Assembly (NCBI RefSeq): GCF_031323975.1
Contig: NZ_JAVIWS010000001.1
Span: 744,001 to 808,000, forward strand
Source: Escherichia ruysiae
Lineage (GTDB): Bacteria; Pseudomonadota; Gammaproteobacteria; Enterobacterales; Enterobacteriaceae
Length of the DNA stretch: 64,000 nt
Direction: 5' to 3'
In this document: piece by piece, positions 34,719 to 44,308 of the stretch
How positions within the stretch are numbered: position 1 is the first letter of the stretch
How the letters are laid out: each line of letters opens with the position of its first letter
Notes under the pieces: generated by a model
The model's database searches: none
What the model was told of the DNA's origin: nothing
What the model saw: the letters and a program-made list of their open reading frames with translations, nothing else
Position numbers and translations under genes: made by a program

Positions 34719-34746
34719 AAAAGCCCGCTTTGATAGCGGGCTTTTT
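34719..34746 (+). terminator. Terminator of asnU
   Basis: AAAAGCCCGCT / AGCGGGCTTTT with a five-base loop and a T-run. It ends right before the cbl stop codon and may also serve cbl from the other side. Confidence 0.9.
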
Positions 34747-34747
34747 G

Positions 34748-35698
34748 CTATATCTGATAATCAATTTCCTCTTCACTATTTTCCATCACCTGCCGCTTAA
34801 TATCCTCAACCGACAATCCAGCATTGCACAATTCCAGAAAACGCCAGACATAGTTACGCTGAAGTTGTCCTCGCTTGAGTCCCAACCAGACAGTATTAGC
34901 ATCGAAAAGATGCCGCGTATCCAGACGAATTAAATTCTCTTCCTCTTGCTCACCGCTGGATTGTTCGGCAACTAATCCTATCCCCAAACCGAGGGCGACA
35001 TAGGTTTTGATGACATCAGAATCCTGAGCACTCAATACAATATCTGCCAGTAAACCTTTGCGGACAAAGGCGTCATCAATACGTGAGCGCCCCGTAATTC
35101 CCTGTCGGTAAGTGATCAACGGCCACTTCGCTATTGATTCCAGCGTCAATGGCGTAATTTGTGTTAAGGGATGATCGACAGGAACGAGCAAACTATGGTG
35201 CCAACGAAACCAGGGGAAAGCGACGAGTTGGGGATCATTGCTCAAACGCTCACTGGCTATGCCAATATCAGCTCCGCCGTTTTGTAGCAGAGTCGCAATT
35301 TCCTGCGGCGTCCCCTGGATAAGCTCGAGTCGCACTTCGGGGAAAAGTTCGCGAAAGGCTTTAATGACCCCAGGCAAGCTGTAACGAGCCTGAGTATGCG
35401 TCGTTGCAATAGTGAGTACGCCAGATGTGTCGTTGGTAAACAGGTCTGCAAGCCGTCGAACATTACTGGCTTCATTCAGAATACGTTCTGCAATGACCAG
35501 TAATGCTTTGCCCGGTTCAGTCATGCCAAGCAGCCGCTTGCCACGACGAACGAATATTTCGATACCAAGTTCATCCTCCAGCTCTCGAATATGACGGCTG
35601 ACACCTGACTGTGAGGTAAAGAGCATATTCGCAACCTCTGTCAGATTGTAATCCTGACGGGCAGCTTCGCGGATTATCTTTAGTTGTTGGAAATTCAC
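34748..35698 (-). CDS. cbl: LysR-type regulator Cbl (sulfur utilisation)
   Basis: Cbl (316 residues) is a LysR-family activator of genes for use of alkanesulfonates and taurine under sulfate starvation (ssu, tau). The N-terminal helix-turn-helix (EVANMLFTSQSGVSRHIREL) is at about 20-40, followed by the substrate domain with FPWFRWHHSLLVP. A GTG start at 35698 gives the known length. It lies downstream of nac and is partly co-transcribed from the nac promoter in E. coli. Confidence 0.96.
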   Translation of the reverse strand: MNFQQLKIIREAARQDYNLTEVANMLFTSQSGVSRHIRELEDELGIEIFVRRGKRLLGMTEPGKALLVIAERILNEASNVRRLADLFTNDTSGVLTIATTHTQARYSLPGVIKAFRELFPEVRLELIQGTPQEIATLLQNGGADIGIASERLSNDPQLVAFPWFRWHHSLLVPVDHPLTQITPLTLESIAKWPLITYRQGITGRSRIDDAFVRKGLLADIVLSAQDSDVIKTYVALGLGIGLVAEQSSGEQEEENLIRLDTRHLFDANTVWLGLKRGQLQRNYVWRFLELCNAGLSVEDIKRQVMENSEEEIDYQI

Positions 35699-35798
35699 GG
35701 TAAACTCCGGGCATATCAGACATCCATTATTGTTAGAGTCTAATGCCCGGCATAACAAATAATAAAAACCCGCATCTTATTCCATCCAGGTATAACGT

Positions 35799-36716
35799 TT
35801 AGCTCACCAATTGCCATTGTCTTTTTTCTATGGCTGGAGAACTAATCACTGACAATAACAGCTCTTTCACTGCCTGCGCCTGTGGCGATAAAACTGATCT
35901 GGCGGGTAAGTTTAATGACAACGAGAGATTCATTGAAGGCGTGGTAATACGTGACATCCAACCGTTAACTGCGGCACATAACGAACGTGCGGCCGATTCA
36001 GGTAATACTGCAACGCCTATACCGCTGGCAATCGCAGCGGTAAGCGTAGCGATAGACTCAATTTCACCGATGACTTTCGCTGTAAGCCGGCGCAGGGAAA
36101 AAGCTTCATCAACACGAAGTCTTACTACACTGTAATCGCTGGGAAGGAAGAGGTTCATTTGCGCTATCGCATTAACATCAACGCTTTGCCCTGGGCAATC
36201 CTGAGTTCCGACAAGATACAGATCCTCTTTTAACAAAGTCTGACTGGATACACCAGACACAGGGGAATGCTCATAAACCACCGCCATATCAAGCTGGTTG
36301 TTTATAAGTTTTTCGTTAAGCACAGCACCGCTATTTTCATGGAGATAGATAACGACCTCCGGAAATTCAGTGCGTACCGCCTGTAATAAAGGCATGGTGA
36401 TAGATGACGCTGCGGTTCCTGGCGCAAAGCCAATCGAGACTTGACCTGACAATGTCTGACCTACATTATGCACCGCCAGTTGGGCCTGTTCACACTGACG
36501 TAAAATTGCCCGCGCATGGGTATAGAGAATTTTTCCGGCGTCTGTCGGCGTAACGCCACGTTTTGTGCGAATCAAAAGTTGCTGATTTAGCTCACCTTCC
36601 AGCGTGGCAACCTGCTGACTGAGCGCAGGCTGTGCTATATGCAATACTTCAGCAGCCTGAGTCAGGCTACCAATATCTACAATTTTGACGAAGTATTTCA
36701 AGCGTCTAAAGTTCAT
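35799..36716 (-). CDS. nac: Nitrogen assimilation control regulator Nac
   Basis: Nac (305 residues) is a LysR-type regulator made under nitrogen limitation; it couples sigma-54-dependent control to sigma-70 promoters. The helix-turn-helix (QAAEVLHIAQPALSQQVATL) is at 18-37. The start MNFRRLKYF at 36716 gives the family length and is preceded by GGAGGCACC (minus strand). A sigma-54 promoter lies about 60 bp upstream. Confidence 0.97.
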   Translation of the reverse strand: MNFRRLKYFVKIVDIGSLTQAAEVLHIAQPALSQQVATLEGELNQQLLIRTKRGVTPTDAGKILYTHARAILRQCEQAQLAVHNVGQTLSGQVSIGFAPGTAASSITMPLLQAVRTEFPEVVIYLHENSGAVLNEKLINNQLDMAVVYEHSPVSGVSSQTLLKEDLYLVGTQDCPGQSVDVNAIAQMNLFLPSDYSVVRLRVDEAFSLRRLTAKVIGEIESIATLTAAIASGIGVAVLPESAARSLCAAVNGWMSRITTPSMNLSLSLNLPARSVLSPQAQAVKELLLSVISSPAIEKRQWQLVS

Positions 36717-36773
36717 GGTGCCTCCGGTTTTTTTAAGCGTCAGCCCGAGTGCCGACATTACTAACAACCAGAT

Positions 36774-36789
36774 TGCAAGATACTTGCCA
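36774..36789 (-). promoter_or_regulatory. Sigma-54 promoter of nac
   Basis: The minus strand reads TGGCAAGTATCTTGCA, a full match to the -24/-12 consensus (TGGCA-N6-TTGCA). The 250 bp further upstream hold no gene. At 36906-36922 TGCACC-ACGAT-GGAACA resembles an NtrC enhancer (TGCAC-N5-GTGCA type) in one half-site, at a distance typical of NtrC enhancers. Confidence 0.88.
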
Positions 36790-37042
36790 GTTTCGTTTTG
36801 GCGTTGATACGAAAGCTAATCGCCCGTCAAATAAGAGATTATGATTGTTTCGTCATTGGCTCTTTAAGCCAGGAGAAGCATTCCCTGCCCCATGAAAGGA
36901 TGTCATGCACCACGATGGAACATGATTAAAAAGATTGAAAGTTCATCATTTTGTTGAAATTGGCAGCAAACGAACAAAAAAATGCATTTCCCCCTTTGAC
37001 ATCGCCATGTACTGCCATTAATATGCGCCCCGTTCTCACGAT

Positions 37043-37118
37043 TCCTCTGTAGTTCAGTCGGTAGAACGGCGGACTGTTAATCCGTATGTCACTGGTTCGA
37101 GTCCAGTCAGAGGAGCCA
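37043..37118 (+). tRNA. asnV: tRNA-Asn (GTT), asnV position
   Basis: Fourth identical tRNA-Asn copy, between nac and ldtA as asnV in K-12. The upstream GCGCCCCGTTCTCACGAT is shared with copies one and two, apart from single-base differences. Confidence 0.98.
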
Positions 37119-37123
37119 AATTC

Positions 37124-37152
37124 AAAAAAGCCTGCTTTAGAGCAGGCTTTTT
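37124..37152 (+). terminator. Terminator of asnV
   Basis: AAAAAGCCTGCT / AGCAGGCTTTTT with TTAG loop and a T-run directly after the tRNA. Same stem type as for the first copy. Confidence 0.9.
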
Positions 37153-37173
37153 GCTTTTTATACAACAGCTATT

Positions 37174-38106
37174 TTAAAACATCTGCTTTGAGCCAGAGTT
37201 AATTTGTACTGGCATTCCCGATCGACGTTGCAACGCAGCATTCGCGCGATTCACATCAACTTCTTGCCCGTTGATAAACGCCCGCAAAGATGGGGTTACC
37301 GGCAATGGCACTTTTCGGTCGGACTCATATTCTGCACGATTGCGCGACAGCGGCTCATGAACTTCCAGCCACTTTGAACCATCCGGCTCCGTTGTGTATT
37401 TCACTGGCTGATCAATAAGTTGCACGCGCGTCCCTACCGGGACATTATCAAACAGATATTTGATATCGTCATTGCGCAGACGAATACAACCCTGACTTAC
37501 CCGTAGGCCAATCCCAAAATTGGCATTAGTACCGTGAATGGCATATAACCTGCCGATATAAATAGCGTACAGCCCCATAGGATTATCGGGTCCGGCTGGG
37601 ACAAATGCAGGCAGACTCTCCCCACGCTTTGCATATTCACGACGAGTGTTAGGGGTTGGCGTCCAGGTTGGTGCTTCTTGTTTACGCTCAACGGCTGTCA
37701 CCCAATTACGCGGGGTTTCTCGTCCAGCCTGACCAATACCAATAGGAAACACTTCCACAGTATTACTGTCTGGTGGGTAGTAATACAGACGCATCTCGGC
37801 GACATTAACCACAATTCCTTTTCGCACAGTTGCGGGTAAAATCAGTTGCTGCGGAATGGTGAGCTGCGAACCAGACTTCGGCAAGAAAACATCAGCCCCC
37901 GGATTCGCTTCCAGCATATTACTCAGCCCTTGTCCGTACTGCGCGGCAAAAGTTTCCAGCGGCTGGGTATTGTGATCGGGAACCGTTACTGTAAGTTGCT
38001 GCCCCACTAAACGACTCCCCTCTGGGGGTAATGGATAAGTTACCGCCAGGCTATTATGACTGGCAAAAAGCAGAGCAAATGAACAAAGAATATTTACACG
38101 ACGCAT
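37174..38106 (-). CDS. ldtA: L,D-transpeptidase LdtA (ErfK)
   Basis: LdtA (310 residues) is a periplasmic L,D-transpeptidase that attaches Braun lipoprotein to peptidoglycan. It has a signal peptide (about 22 residues), a LysM-like segment ([19 protein letters not shown]), and the YkuD catalytic domain with [20 protein letters not shown], placing Cys207. The start at 38106 is the second of two ATGs next to AAAGGG. In K-12 it is also adjacent to cobT, without functional link to it. Confidence 0.96.
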   Translation of the reverse strand: MRRVNILCSFALLFASHNSLAVTYPLPPEGSRLVGQQLTVTVPDHNTQPLETFAAQYGQGLSNMLEANPGADVFLPKSGSQLTIPQQLILPATVRKGIVVNVAEMRLYYYPPDSNTVEVFPIGIGQAGRETPRNWVTAVERKQEAPTWTPTPNTRREYAKRGESLPAFVPAGPDNPMGLYAIYIGRLYAIHGTNANFGIGLRVSQGCIRLRNDDIKYLFDNVPVGTRVQLIDQPVKYTTEPDGSKWLEVHEPLSRNRAEYESDRKVPLPVTPSLRAFINGQEVDVNRANAALQRRSGMPVQINSGSKQMF

Positions 38107-38170
38107 CATATCCCTTTCCTAAGTCGCGAAAGCCATCCGATAAGTATAGCTTTTATCAGACTTTTCGTTT

Positions 38171-39250
38171 TTAGCTGTTCAATTCAGAAGTTGTATTCCC
38201 CGGTAGAATAATGTTGCTGGCAGCAAGTTCGCCCATGTTGTTGTATATCGCGCAAGCAGCTTCGATGATGGGTATCGCCAGCGCCGCACCACTCCCCTCA
38301 CCTAAACGCATTTCCATATTGATATACGGCTCCAGCTCCAAATGTGCCAACGCAATACGCGCCCCTTTTTCTGCCGACAAATGGGAAGGAATAAGATACG
38401 GTTTGATTGCAGGTGACATCTGGCACGCAGCAAGCGCGGCGGCATAAGAAAGAAAGCCATCCAACAACACGGGTAAACCACAGGAAGCGGCTCCTGAGAT
38501 CACGCCAGCCATTCCGACCAAATCAAATCCACCAACTTTTGCCAGTACATCAACACCATCCAGCGGATTCGGTTGATTCAACGTAATTGCCCGACGAACA
38601 ACATCAACTTTGTTTGCCAGTTTATCTGTCGGCAGATTTGCGCCAATACCAACCACTTCTTCGGGATCGCGTCCAGTAATTGTGCTGACTATCGCCGCAG
38701 CCGGCGTCGTGTTTGCCATTCCCAGCTCACCCACGCCAAACAACGTGACGCCATTTTTCGCCAGTTCACGCGTATAACGAATGACTTCCAGAAGCAACTC
38801 TTCAACCTGACAGCGGCTCATTGCAGGACCTGAAGCTATATTGCCGCTACCTCGAGCGACACGCATGTTGATAAGTCCGGGTATTGGCTCCGCAGTATCT
38901 ATCCCTACATCAATTACATGAACTTTAGCCCCCGCCTGTGCTGCCAGAACACACACGCCGGTTGTTCCGCGTGTCATATTTTCAGCCTGAATGGCTGTCA
39001 CCGCTTTCGGGGAAATAGCGACACCCTCATCCCAGACGCCGTGATCGGCACACATAACCACTACCGCTTTTTTACCCACATGAGGAACACCATTCAGCCC
39101 CGGCATTCCTGCCAGTTGTACGGCAAGCGCCTCCAGCCTTCCCAGACTACCGACGGGTTTGAGTAACCCGTCAATATGCCGTTGTGCGCGCGACATAGCA
39201 GCATGATCGATGGCCGGGATCGTATTCAGTAAATCGGCAAGTGTTTGCAT
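38171..39250 (-). CDS. cobT: Nicotinate-nucleotide-DMB phosphoribosyltransferase CobT
   Basis: CobT (359 residues) makes alpha-ribazole phosphate from dimethylbenzimidazole and nicotinate mononucleotide, the lower-ligand step of B12 assembly. Family signatures visible: [52 protein letters not shown], and near the end [13 protein letters not shown] with the catalytic Glu. Last gene of the cobUST operon. Intact. Confidence 0.97.
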   Translation of the reverse strand: MQTLADLLNTIPAIDHAAMSRAQRHIDGLLKPVGSLGRLEALAVQLAGMPGLNGVPHVGKKAVVVMCADHGVWDEGVAISPKAVTAIQAENMTRGTTGVCVLAAQAGAKVHVIDVGIDTAEPIPGLINMRVARGSGNIASGPAMSRCQVEELLLEVIRYTRELAKNGVTLFGVGELGMANTTPAAAIVSTITGRDPEEVVGIGANLPTDKLANKVDVVRRAITLNQPNPLDGVDVLAKVGGFDLVGMAGVISGAASCGLPVLLDGFLSYAAALAACQMSPAIKPYLIPSHLSAEKGARIALAHLELEPYINMEMRLGEGSGAALAIPIIEAACAIYNNMGELAASNIILPGNTTSELNS

Positions 39251-39261
39251 GTTGCGTCTCT

Positions 39262-40005
39262 TTATAGCAGCGCCAGCAGAAAGACCAGCTCACCAAGCTC
39301 TATGGCAGCTCCCAGCGTATCGCCGGTTTGCCCGCCCAGAGTACGTTTGAAAAGCTGACCGAGGACGAAAATTGCCACCATCGTCACCACCATAGCAGCC
39401 ACACCATGCATACCAGGCAGTAATACAGCAGCAAAAATTACGGCTAAGCCTAGTGTGACGCAGGTTTGTCGCCCATCAATTTTGCCGATGAACACATTGC
39501 CAAGCCCTTCTTCCCGAGCATAACGATGACGATACATCAATAATGCGGCAGTACCACGGCTGACAGCACATGCTGCAGCCAGCGATGCCAGGATAGGCTC
39601 ACCACGCAGAGCCAGTTCGCTCAAAATCAAAATCTTTCCCAGCACAACAAAAATCAATGCCAGACCGCCGTGGGTGCCTAAACGGCTATCACGCATGATT
39701 TCCAACATACGATCTCGGCTACGTGCAGAAAATACACCATCACAGGTATCTGCCAGACCGTCCAGGTGGAATCCCCCTGTCATCAGCGCCAGAACCAGCA
39801 CGCTAAATAGTGCCGCCAGTGGTACACCACACCATACCTGCAACACCATGAAGACCAGCCCACTAATCGCACCAAGCAATAACCCAATTAAGGGAAAAGT
39901 AATGATACCGCGAGAATAATGTTCGAAATCCAGCCCCTGGGACCAACGACGCGGTACAGGCAGACGCGTAATGAAAGAGAGCATCGCCCAAAATAATTTA
40001 CTCAT
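39262..40005 (-). CDS. cobS: Cobalamin synthase CobS
   Basis: CobS (247 residues) is the inner-membrane enzyme that joins GDP-cobinamide with alpha-ribazole (phosphate). It shows the hydrophobic family pattern with the metal-binding motif [14 protein letters not shown]. Start at 40005 gives the known length and overlaps the cobU end by 4 bp; 12 upstream codons are open but lie in cobU. Intact. Confidence 0.96.
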   Translation of the reverse strand: MSKLFWAMLSFITRLPVPRRWSQGLDFEHYSRGIITFPLIGLLLGAISGLVFMVLQVWCGVPLAALFSVLVLALMTGGFHLDGLADTCDGVFSARSRDRMLEIMRDSRLGTHGGLALIFVVLGKILILSELALRGEPILASLAAACAVSRGTAALLMYRHRYAREEGLGNVFIGKIDGRQTCVTLGLAVIFAAVLLPGMHGVAAMVVTMVAIFVLGQLFKRTLGGQTGDTLGAAIELGELVFLLALL

Positions 40006-40547
40006 TTGATTTTTACTCCAATACCCGAAACCACCAGCCATACTTCATCTACCGCAGCGGCCAGTTGCTGATTCACTCGCCCGGCAATATCACGAAAATG
40101 TCGCGCCAGACGATTCTCCGGCACAATACCCATTCCCACTTCATTGGTCACTAATACGACCTTTGCAGGGCAACGTTGACAGGCAGCAATCAACAACTGA
40201 ATCTCGCCATTTATCGCTTGCTCCATCGCCACATAATCCCATCCTTCAGGATCTTTATCGCCGCCATAATCAAACAACAGATTAGTCACCATTGTCGTAA
40301 TGCATTCCAGCAACACAGCGTTCTGCGGATTAATGTCTGCATTAATTAACTCATCAAGCTGCTGCCAGCGTTCCACCGTGTGCCAATGCGCCGGACGCCC
40401 CTGCCGATGATGCTCAATCCGTGCCGCCATCTCATCATCAAGGATTTGCGAAGTGGCGATATACAGAACCTGTGGAGTATCCCCAATAAGCGCCTCGGCG
40501 TGCCGACTCTTCCCGCTCCGTGCACCACCTGTCACCAAAATCATCAT
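40002..40547 (-). CDS. cobU: Adenosylcobinamide kinase / guanylyltransferase CobU
   Basis: CobU (181 residues) phosphorylates adenosylcobinamide and then transfers GMP to it. The P-loop GGARSGKS is at residues 7-14, and [17 protein letters not shown] is the family signature. The ATG at 40547 fits the family; the frame stays open for 23 codons upstream. First complete gene of the cob operon, 124 bp downstream of the cbiG remnant. Confidence 0.96.
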   Translation of the reverse strand: MMILVTGGARSGKSRHAEALIGDTPQVLYIATSQILDDEMAARIEHHRQGRPAHWHTVERWQQLDELINADINPQNAVLLECITTMVTNLLFDYGGDKDPEGWDYVAMEQAINGEIQLLIAACQRCPAKVVLVTNEVGMGIVPENRLARHFRDIAGRVNQQLAAAVDEVWLVVSGIGVKIK

Positions 40548-40670
40548 ACGGACTCCTGGTTCAATTGTATGATGGTATTCATTGACCAGAACCATCGTTG
40601 CTGATCGTAATAACATTTCCGCAATTAATACTGCGCGTAATGAAAATAAAAATCCAGCGTTCTCAATCCA

Positions 40671-41105
40671 TTACGAACGAAGGCGGTGTTGTGAAATAGT
40701 CCGATTTCCCTGTGTAAACGTCTGGCAGAATGCGTCATTGGCAATATTTTCACTGCGTTGACATATTTCATTCAGATAATGGATTAATGCTACTGCACCA
40801 CCAGCCGAACCAGCCAGCAAACGGGCATTATGCCGTGTGATTACGATTACCGTCGCGCCATCAGGATGAGAGAAATTTTCTGGTATGGAGACCCTGTTTT
40901 CAGCAATCAATAACAGCACTGAATAATCGGTATACGCGTCTGATAACGATTGAACAGCCCCACCTTTAAAAGACAAGAAACCTTGCTGCCAGTCCTCACC
41001 AACAAAACAGGTCATTGGCAACATTTCAGCCAGATATTTCGCCAGATTAATATCGCCAGAGGAGAGGCAAAAAAGGGCTATCGATTCGGGTTTTATCGTT
41101 TTCAT
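40671..41105 (-). pseudogene. cbiG: CbiG remnant (N-terminal fragment)
   Basis: The 144-codon frame starts MKTIKPESIALFCLSSGDIN, aligning with recalled Salmonella CbiG (MNTVKPESIALFCLTPGG). Similarity continues to LLAGSAGGAVALIHYL, corresponding to LLSGHAGGANALTRYL, with the conserved HAGGAN changed to SAGGAV. After about residue 120 the match fades, and the normal 351-residue protein is cut to less than half. CbiG opens the lactone ring in anaerobic corrin synthesis; this fragment cannot be functional in that role. It lies between the riboswitch and cobU, as expected for a deleted cbi operon. Confidence 0.8.
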
Positions 41106-41236
41106 ATCCCCCGTCCTCCGCTTCGTTTCCTGTAATGACGGTCAGGCTGATATACCATGAAAAACGATTGCCGCGCATTGAGAGCAGCCCAGGTGCCTGT
41201 CGGCACTACAATGAAGGAACTAAATGATGCCGCCAT
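41102..41236 (-). pseudogene. Fusion scar of cbiA start and cbiF end
   Basis: A 44-codon frame begins MAASFSSFIVVPTGT, resembling the CbiA start recalled as MAARHHAFILAGTGS, and ends VYQPDRHYRKRSGGRGI, which loosely resembles the end of CbiF (LYAADFSHEYRKA). Its stop TGA overlaps the ATG of the cbiG remnant (ATGA), as expected for the cbiF-cbiG junction. I infer one or more deletions that removed everything from cbiA to cbiF. The cbiA match is moderate and the cbiF match weak. Confidence 0.5.
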
Positions 41237-41334
41237 ACCCTGATCCTCTCAGGGTGGTAGGGGTATAAAGACGCGCCAATACTCAACCGTGCGCTTCCGG
41301 ACAACCCACTTCCCACCGAAGTTGTTGGTATTGA

Positions 41335-41486
41335 CTGACAGGCTGGTCTTCTGGCTTCGCATCATCCTTCCCCGGCCTTCCCAATCTCGCGATCAGTGGT
41401 ATTTTCGGGGTTGTCAGCATTACAGCAGCGGGGGCTGCGAGGGATTTTCACCCTCTTCCCAGGCACAAATGTGCCGAACCTGTCAG
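41335..41486 (-). promoter_or_regulatory. Cobalamin riboswitch of the cob operon
   Basis: On the minus strand the outer stem P1 is CTGACAGG (41479-41486) with CCTGTCAG (41335-41342). Inside are the core AGGGTGAAAATCCCTC, GCAGCCCCCGCTGCTGTAA, and the AAGCCAGAAGACC (B12 box) near 41343-41358. Adenosylcobalamin binding should lower expression of the downstream genes, now cobUST plus cbi scars. The PocR-dependent promoter should lie in the 100 bp between the riboswitch and the pocR stop. Confidence 0.93.
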
Positions 41487-41586
41487 CGTATGTTATGAGC
41501 TGATCTCACTTATCCCATAACACGTAAATAACGTTAATTAATATTGCCAGCGTCTATTTAATCATCCCTCATTTTCCACATTAATT

Positions 41587-42501
41587 TTATGCTGTTTCCG
41601 CTGCTACATTTTCACTAATTTGCTGACGATATACCTGCGGAGTCACCTGATACGTCTGGCGAAAAACTTTGCAGAAATAACTGGTTTGTGAGAAGCCTAA
41701 ATTACGCGCGATACTGGCGATACTCCAGTCACTATGGCACAGCAGCTCACGCGCGCTGGCCATTCGTTGTTGGTTTACCCACGCATTAAAACCAATCCCA
41801 TGATATTTCTTAAACAACTTACTGAAATAATAAGGGCTTAGATAAACATGCGAGGCAACATCTTCCAGACGCAAATCGTCTGACAAATGTGCATCGATAT
41901 AGCGCAATGCTTTTTTCATTTTATTATCATGGGGATTAGGCGCACGGGTCTGACGAACTGAACCCGAATGAGGTTTATTCTCTTTAATAACGACAAAATT
42001 GAGTTGCTTTTTGAGGCAATTTTCCACAATCAACTTCAATAAATCAGCAGAGGCCATAACTCTCGAGTAATCCATCTCAGGAACTTTGCGAAATTCATTA
42101 AGTAGTTCTGGGTCGGCTTGCCAACAATCATCGACATTCAGAATATTGATCAAATCAACATCATCATTACGCAGGCGAACTTGTCCACACAACACAAAGC
42201 CGACTAAATGCCCGGCAATCACCAGAGGAATAGAGAAATCAGTTAACCCTGCATGACAGCGGTAAATACAAGGCTGATCTGATTTAGAGGCTTCCAGACC
42301 ACCACAACGATCGCTCATGCGACAGCGAGTGCTAAGCTGAGGGTGTTGGCGCATCATCTGACAAAATGGAGTGAAGTTAAACAGCTCGGAGATTTCATCA
42401 CCGTGGATATTGACCACGACAACCGCAAGACTAGTCGCCTGCGCAAAATCCTGTGCGATTTTATTAATGAGTTCTGAATTAAGTGTCGCCGCAGAAATCA
42501 T
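41587..42501 (-). CDS. pocR: AraC-family activator PocR
   Basis: PocR (304 residues) activates the pdu and cob operons in response to 1,2-propanediol. The N-terminal PocR sensor domain has the family's cysteines (FCQMMRQHPQLSTRCRMSD, CIYRCHAGL), and the C-terminal AraC domain carries two helix-turn-helices (RLEDVASHVYLSPYYFSKLF, SIARNLGFSQTSYFCKVFRQ). A strong GGAGG precedes the ATG. It lies between pduF and the cob leader, the Salmonella arrangement. Intact. Confidence 0.96.
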   Translation of the reverse strand: MISAATLNSELINKIAQDFAQATSLAVVVVNIHGDEISELFNFTPFCQMMRQHPQLSTRCRMSDRCGGLEASKSDQPCIYRCHAGLTDFSIPLVIAGHLVGFVLCGQVRLRNDDVDLINILNVDDCWQADPELLNEFRKVPEMDYSRVMASADLLKLIVENCLKKQLNFVVIKENKPHSGSVRQTRAPNPHDNKMKKALRYIDAHLSDDLRLEDVASHVYLSPYYFSKLFKKYHGIGFNAWVNQQRMASARELLCHSDWSIASIARNLGFSQTSYFCKVFRQTYQVTPQVYRQQISENVAAETA

Positions 42502-42607
42502 GATAAAACCTCCCAGTTAATTTATTGTTATGGTAAAACAATTGTTTTACATTTAATCTTCACATCATCCTTAATGATTTACTGACGAGAAGCAAAACGG
42601 ACAATAA

Positions 42608-42642
42608 CAAAAGCCTCCATGAAGCGGGAGACTTTTTAATAA
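42608..42642 (-). terminator. Possible terminator after pduF
   Basis: AAAAGCCTCC / GGGAGACTTTT with one mismatch forms a stem of about 9 bp. On the minus strand it ends in GGCTTTTGTT, so it may stop pduF transcription before pocR. Imperfect. Confidence 0.45.
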
Positions 42643-42703
42643 GTTCGGAAAGCAGATCACAAACACTAAAAAAATAAACGTTTATAACTGCCAGGCTATT
42701 TCA

Positions 42704-43513
42704 CTATTCGCTGTTCTCTTTAGGCGTAACACTATTGACAGGTAAATTTTGTGCAATAAGAAAGCGATAAATCGCCGCGCCAGCACAGGCTCCAATGACC
42801 GGAGCAATAATGGGTACAATGAAATAAGGAATATTACGTCCGCCAGTCATCGCAATTTCTCCCCAACCAGCAAGCCAGGTGAAAATTTTTGGTCCAAAAT
42901 CACGCGCTGGATTCATGGCAAAACCGGTTAATGGTCCGGTAGAAGCACCAATAACAGCAACCAGAATACCAATAAGTAAAGGCGCAAGCGGCCCTTTGGG
43001 TACGCCATTGCCGTCATCGGTCAACGCCATAATCAACCCCATTAACATGGACGTTATGACCACCTCAACCAAGGCAGCCTGCCATACATTTATCGCTGCT
43101 GCCGGGTAAGTACTGAAGATACTGGCGAGTTGTAAACTTTCTGCACTACCACGAACCATATTGTGAGCAGATTCAAAATCGACAAACAAATTGCTGTATA
43201 AAAAATATGCCAGAACTGCGCCACCAAAGGCTCCCGCTAATTGCGCCACACAAAATGGCAGCACTTTACGACCAGGAAAAGCGGCAAACAACCACAGAGC
43301 AATAGTAACCGCCGGGTTAAGATGAGCACCGGAAATGCCTGCCGTAAGGTAAACAGCAAGTGAAATACCTAACCCCCAAATAATACAAATTTCCCACAGT
43401 CCCAGGCTTGCACCGGCAAGTTTTAGGGCACACAAACAACCAATGCCAAAAAAGAGGAACAGACCGGTGCCCAAAAACTCGGCAACGCATTGCGCCTTGA
43501 GTGAATCATTCAT
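42704..43513 (-). CDS. pduF: Propanediol/glycerol diffusion facilitator PduF
   Basis: PduF (269 residues) is an aquaglyceroporin of the inner membrane that eases entry of 1,2-propanediol. Six membrane helices and both half-helix motifs are visible: HLNPAVTIAL in the first half and FAMNPARDFGP in the second, where the Asp after NPAR marks the glycerol-facilitator subgroup. Divergent from pduA and intact, followed by pocR on the same strand. Confidence 0.97.
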   Translation of the reverse strand: MNDSLKAQCVAEFLGTGLFLFFGIGCLCALKLAGASLGLWEICIIWGLGISLAVYLTAGISGAHLNPAVTIALWLFAAFPGRKVLPFCVAQLAGAFGGAVLAYFLYSNLFVDFESAHNMVRGSAESLQLASIFSTYPAAAINVWQAALVEVVITSMLMGLIMALTDDGNGVPKGPLAPLLIGILVAVIGASTGPLTGFAMNPARDFGPKIFTWLAGWGEIAMTGGRNIPYFIVPIIAPVIGACAGAAIYRFLIAQNLPVNSVTPKENSE

Positions 43514-44023
43514 ACTGACACCTTTTTCACAGAGTTTTTTCTTTATCAGCCAACAATGCGCTGATTGTTGTGTATATCGAACGCAACTATAAAAATTGCG
43601 CGGGAAAAAATATTGCCAACATGCATGTCAGATTCGTGGAAAAATAGTATTGCTATAGCAAATTATTGTCATTGCTATAGCATTCACTACAGCAATCATC
43701 ACTATTGGCGTTATATATATCGCCAATCTGATACAATAAAAAATTGCCATGCCTGCATAATAAAATTTAAACAAATATCACAGTTAATTTCAGAAAATCA
43801 AACTCGACGAAGTATTATTTTAAATTAAAACACCGTCCCCAATGCAATTAATTCACATTAAACCACGTCAAAAACAACCAATAAATGAATAACATATAAT
43901 CTCTGAAAGCAATTTTATAATATTTGTCCTCTATTAATTTTTCTCATTAGCGATTAAGTCAGCCATTCTTTTTCCTCGCTTTTTTTTATAGTCATATCGT
44001 CAAAAAATCCAGGCGAGGTCTTT
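43514..44023. promoter_or_regulatory. Divergent pduF/pduA control region
   Basis: These 510 bp are very AT-rich and contain no gene. The region must hold the pduF and pduA promoters and PocR, CRP and ArcA sites as known from Salmonella, but I cannot identify individual sites. The pduA start is preceded by GGCGAGGTCTTT. Confidence 0.6.
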
Positions 44024-44308
44024 ATGCAACAAGAAGCGTTAGGAATGGTAGAAACCAAAGGATTAACTGCCGCCATAGAGGCCGCAGACGCCATGGTGAA
44101 GTCGGCAAATGTATTGCTGGTCGGCTACGAAAAAATTGGTTCCGGGCTGGTGACCGTCATCGTTCGTGGTGATGTCGGGGCGGTTAAAGCGGCAACAGAT
44201 GCAGGTGCCGTCGCTGCGCGTAATGTCGGCGAAGTGAAAGCCGTACACGTTATCCCCCGCCCACATACCGATGTCGAAAAAATATTACCAAAGGGAATTA
44301 ACCCATGA
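44024..44308 (+). CDS. pduA: Microcompartment shell protein PduA
   Basis: PduA (94 residues) is a hexameric BMC-domain shell protein whose pore lets propanediol pass and holds back propionaldehyde. The sequence [20 protein letters not shown] and the pore motif EKIGSG (residues 36-41) are visible. It is the first gene of the pdu operon. Very similar to PduJ (50201-50476). Confidence 0.98.
   Translation: MQQEALGMVETKGLTAAIEAADAMVKSANVLLVGYEKIGSGLVTVIVRGDVGAVKAATDAGAVAARNVGEVKAVHVIPRPHTDVEKILPKGINP

Noticed and set aside
41111..41340. Second riboswitch-like hairpins downstream of the B12 element
   Set aside because: The short repeats (CCCTGA/TCAGGG, GTGCCGACAGGCAC) fit the leader's expression platform or chance stems; no second ligand-binding core is seen.
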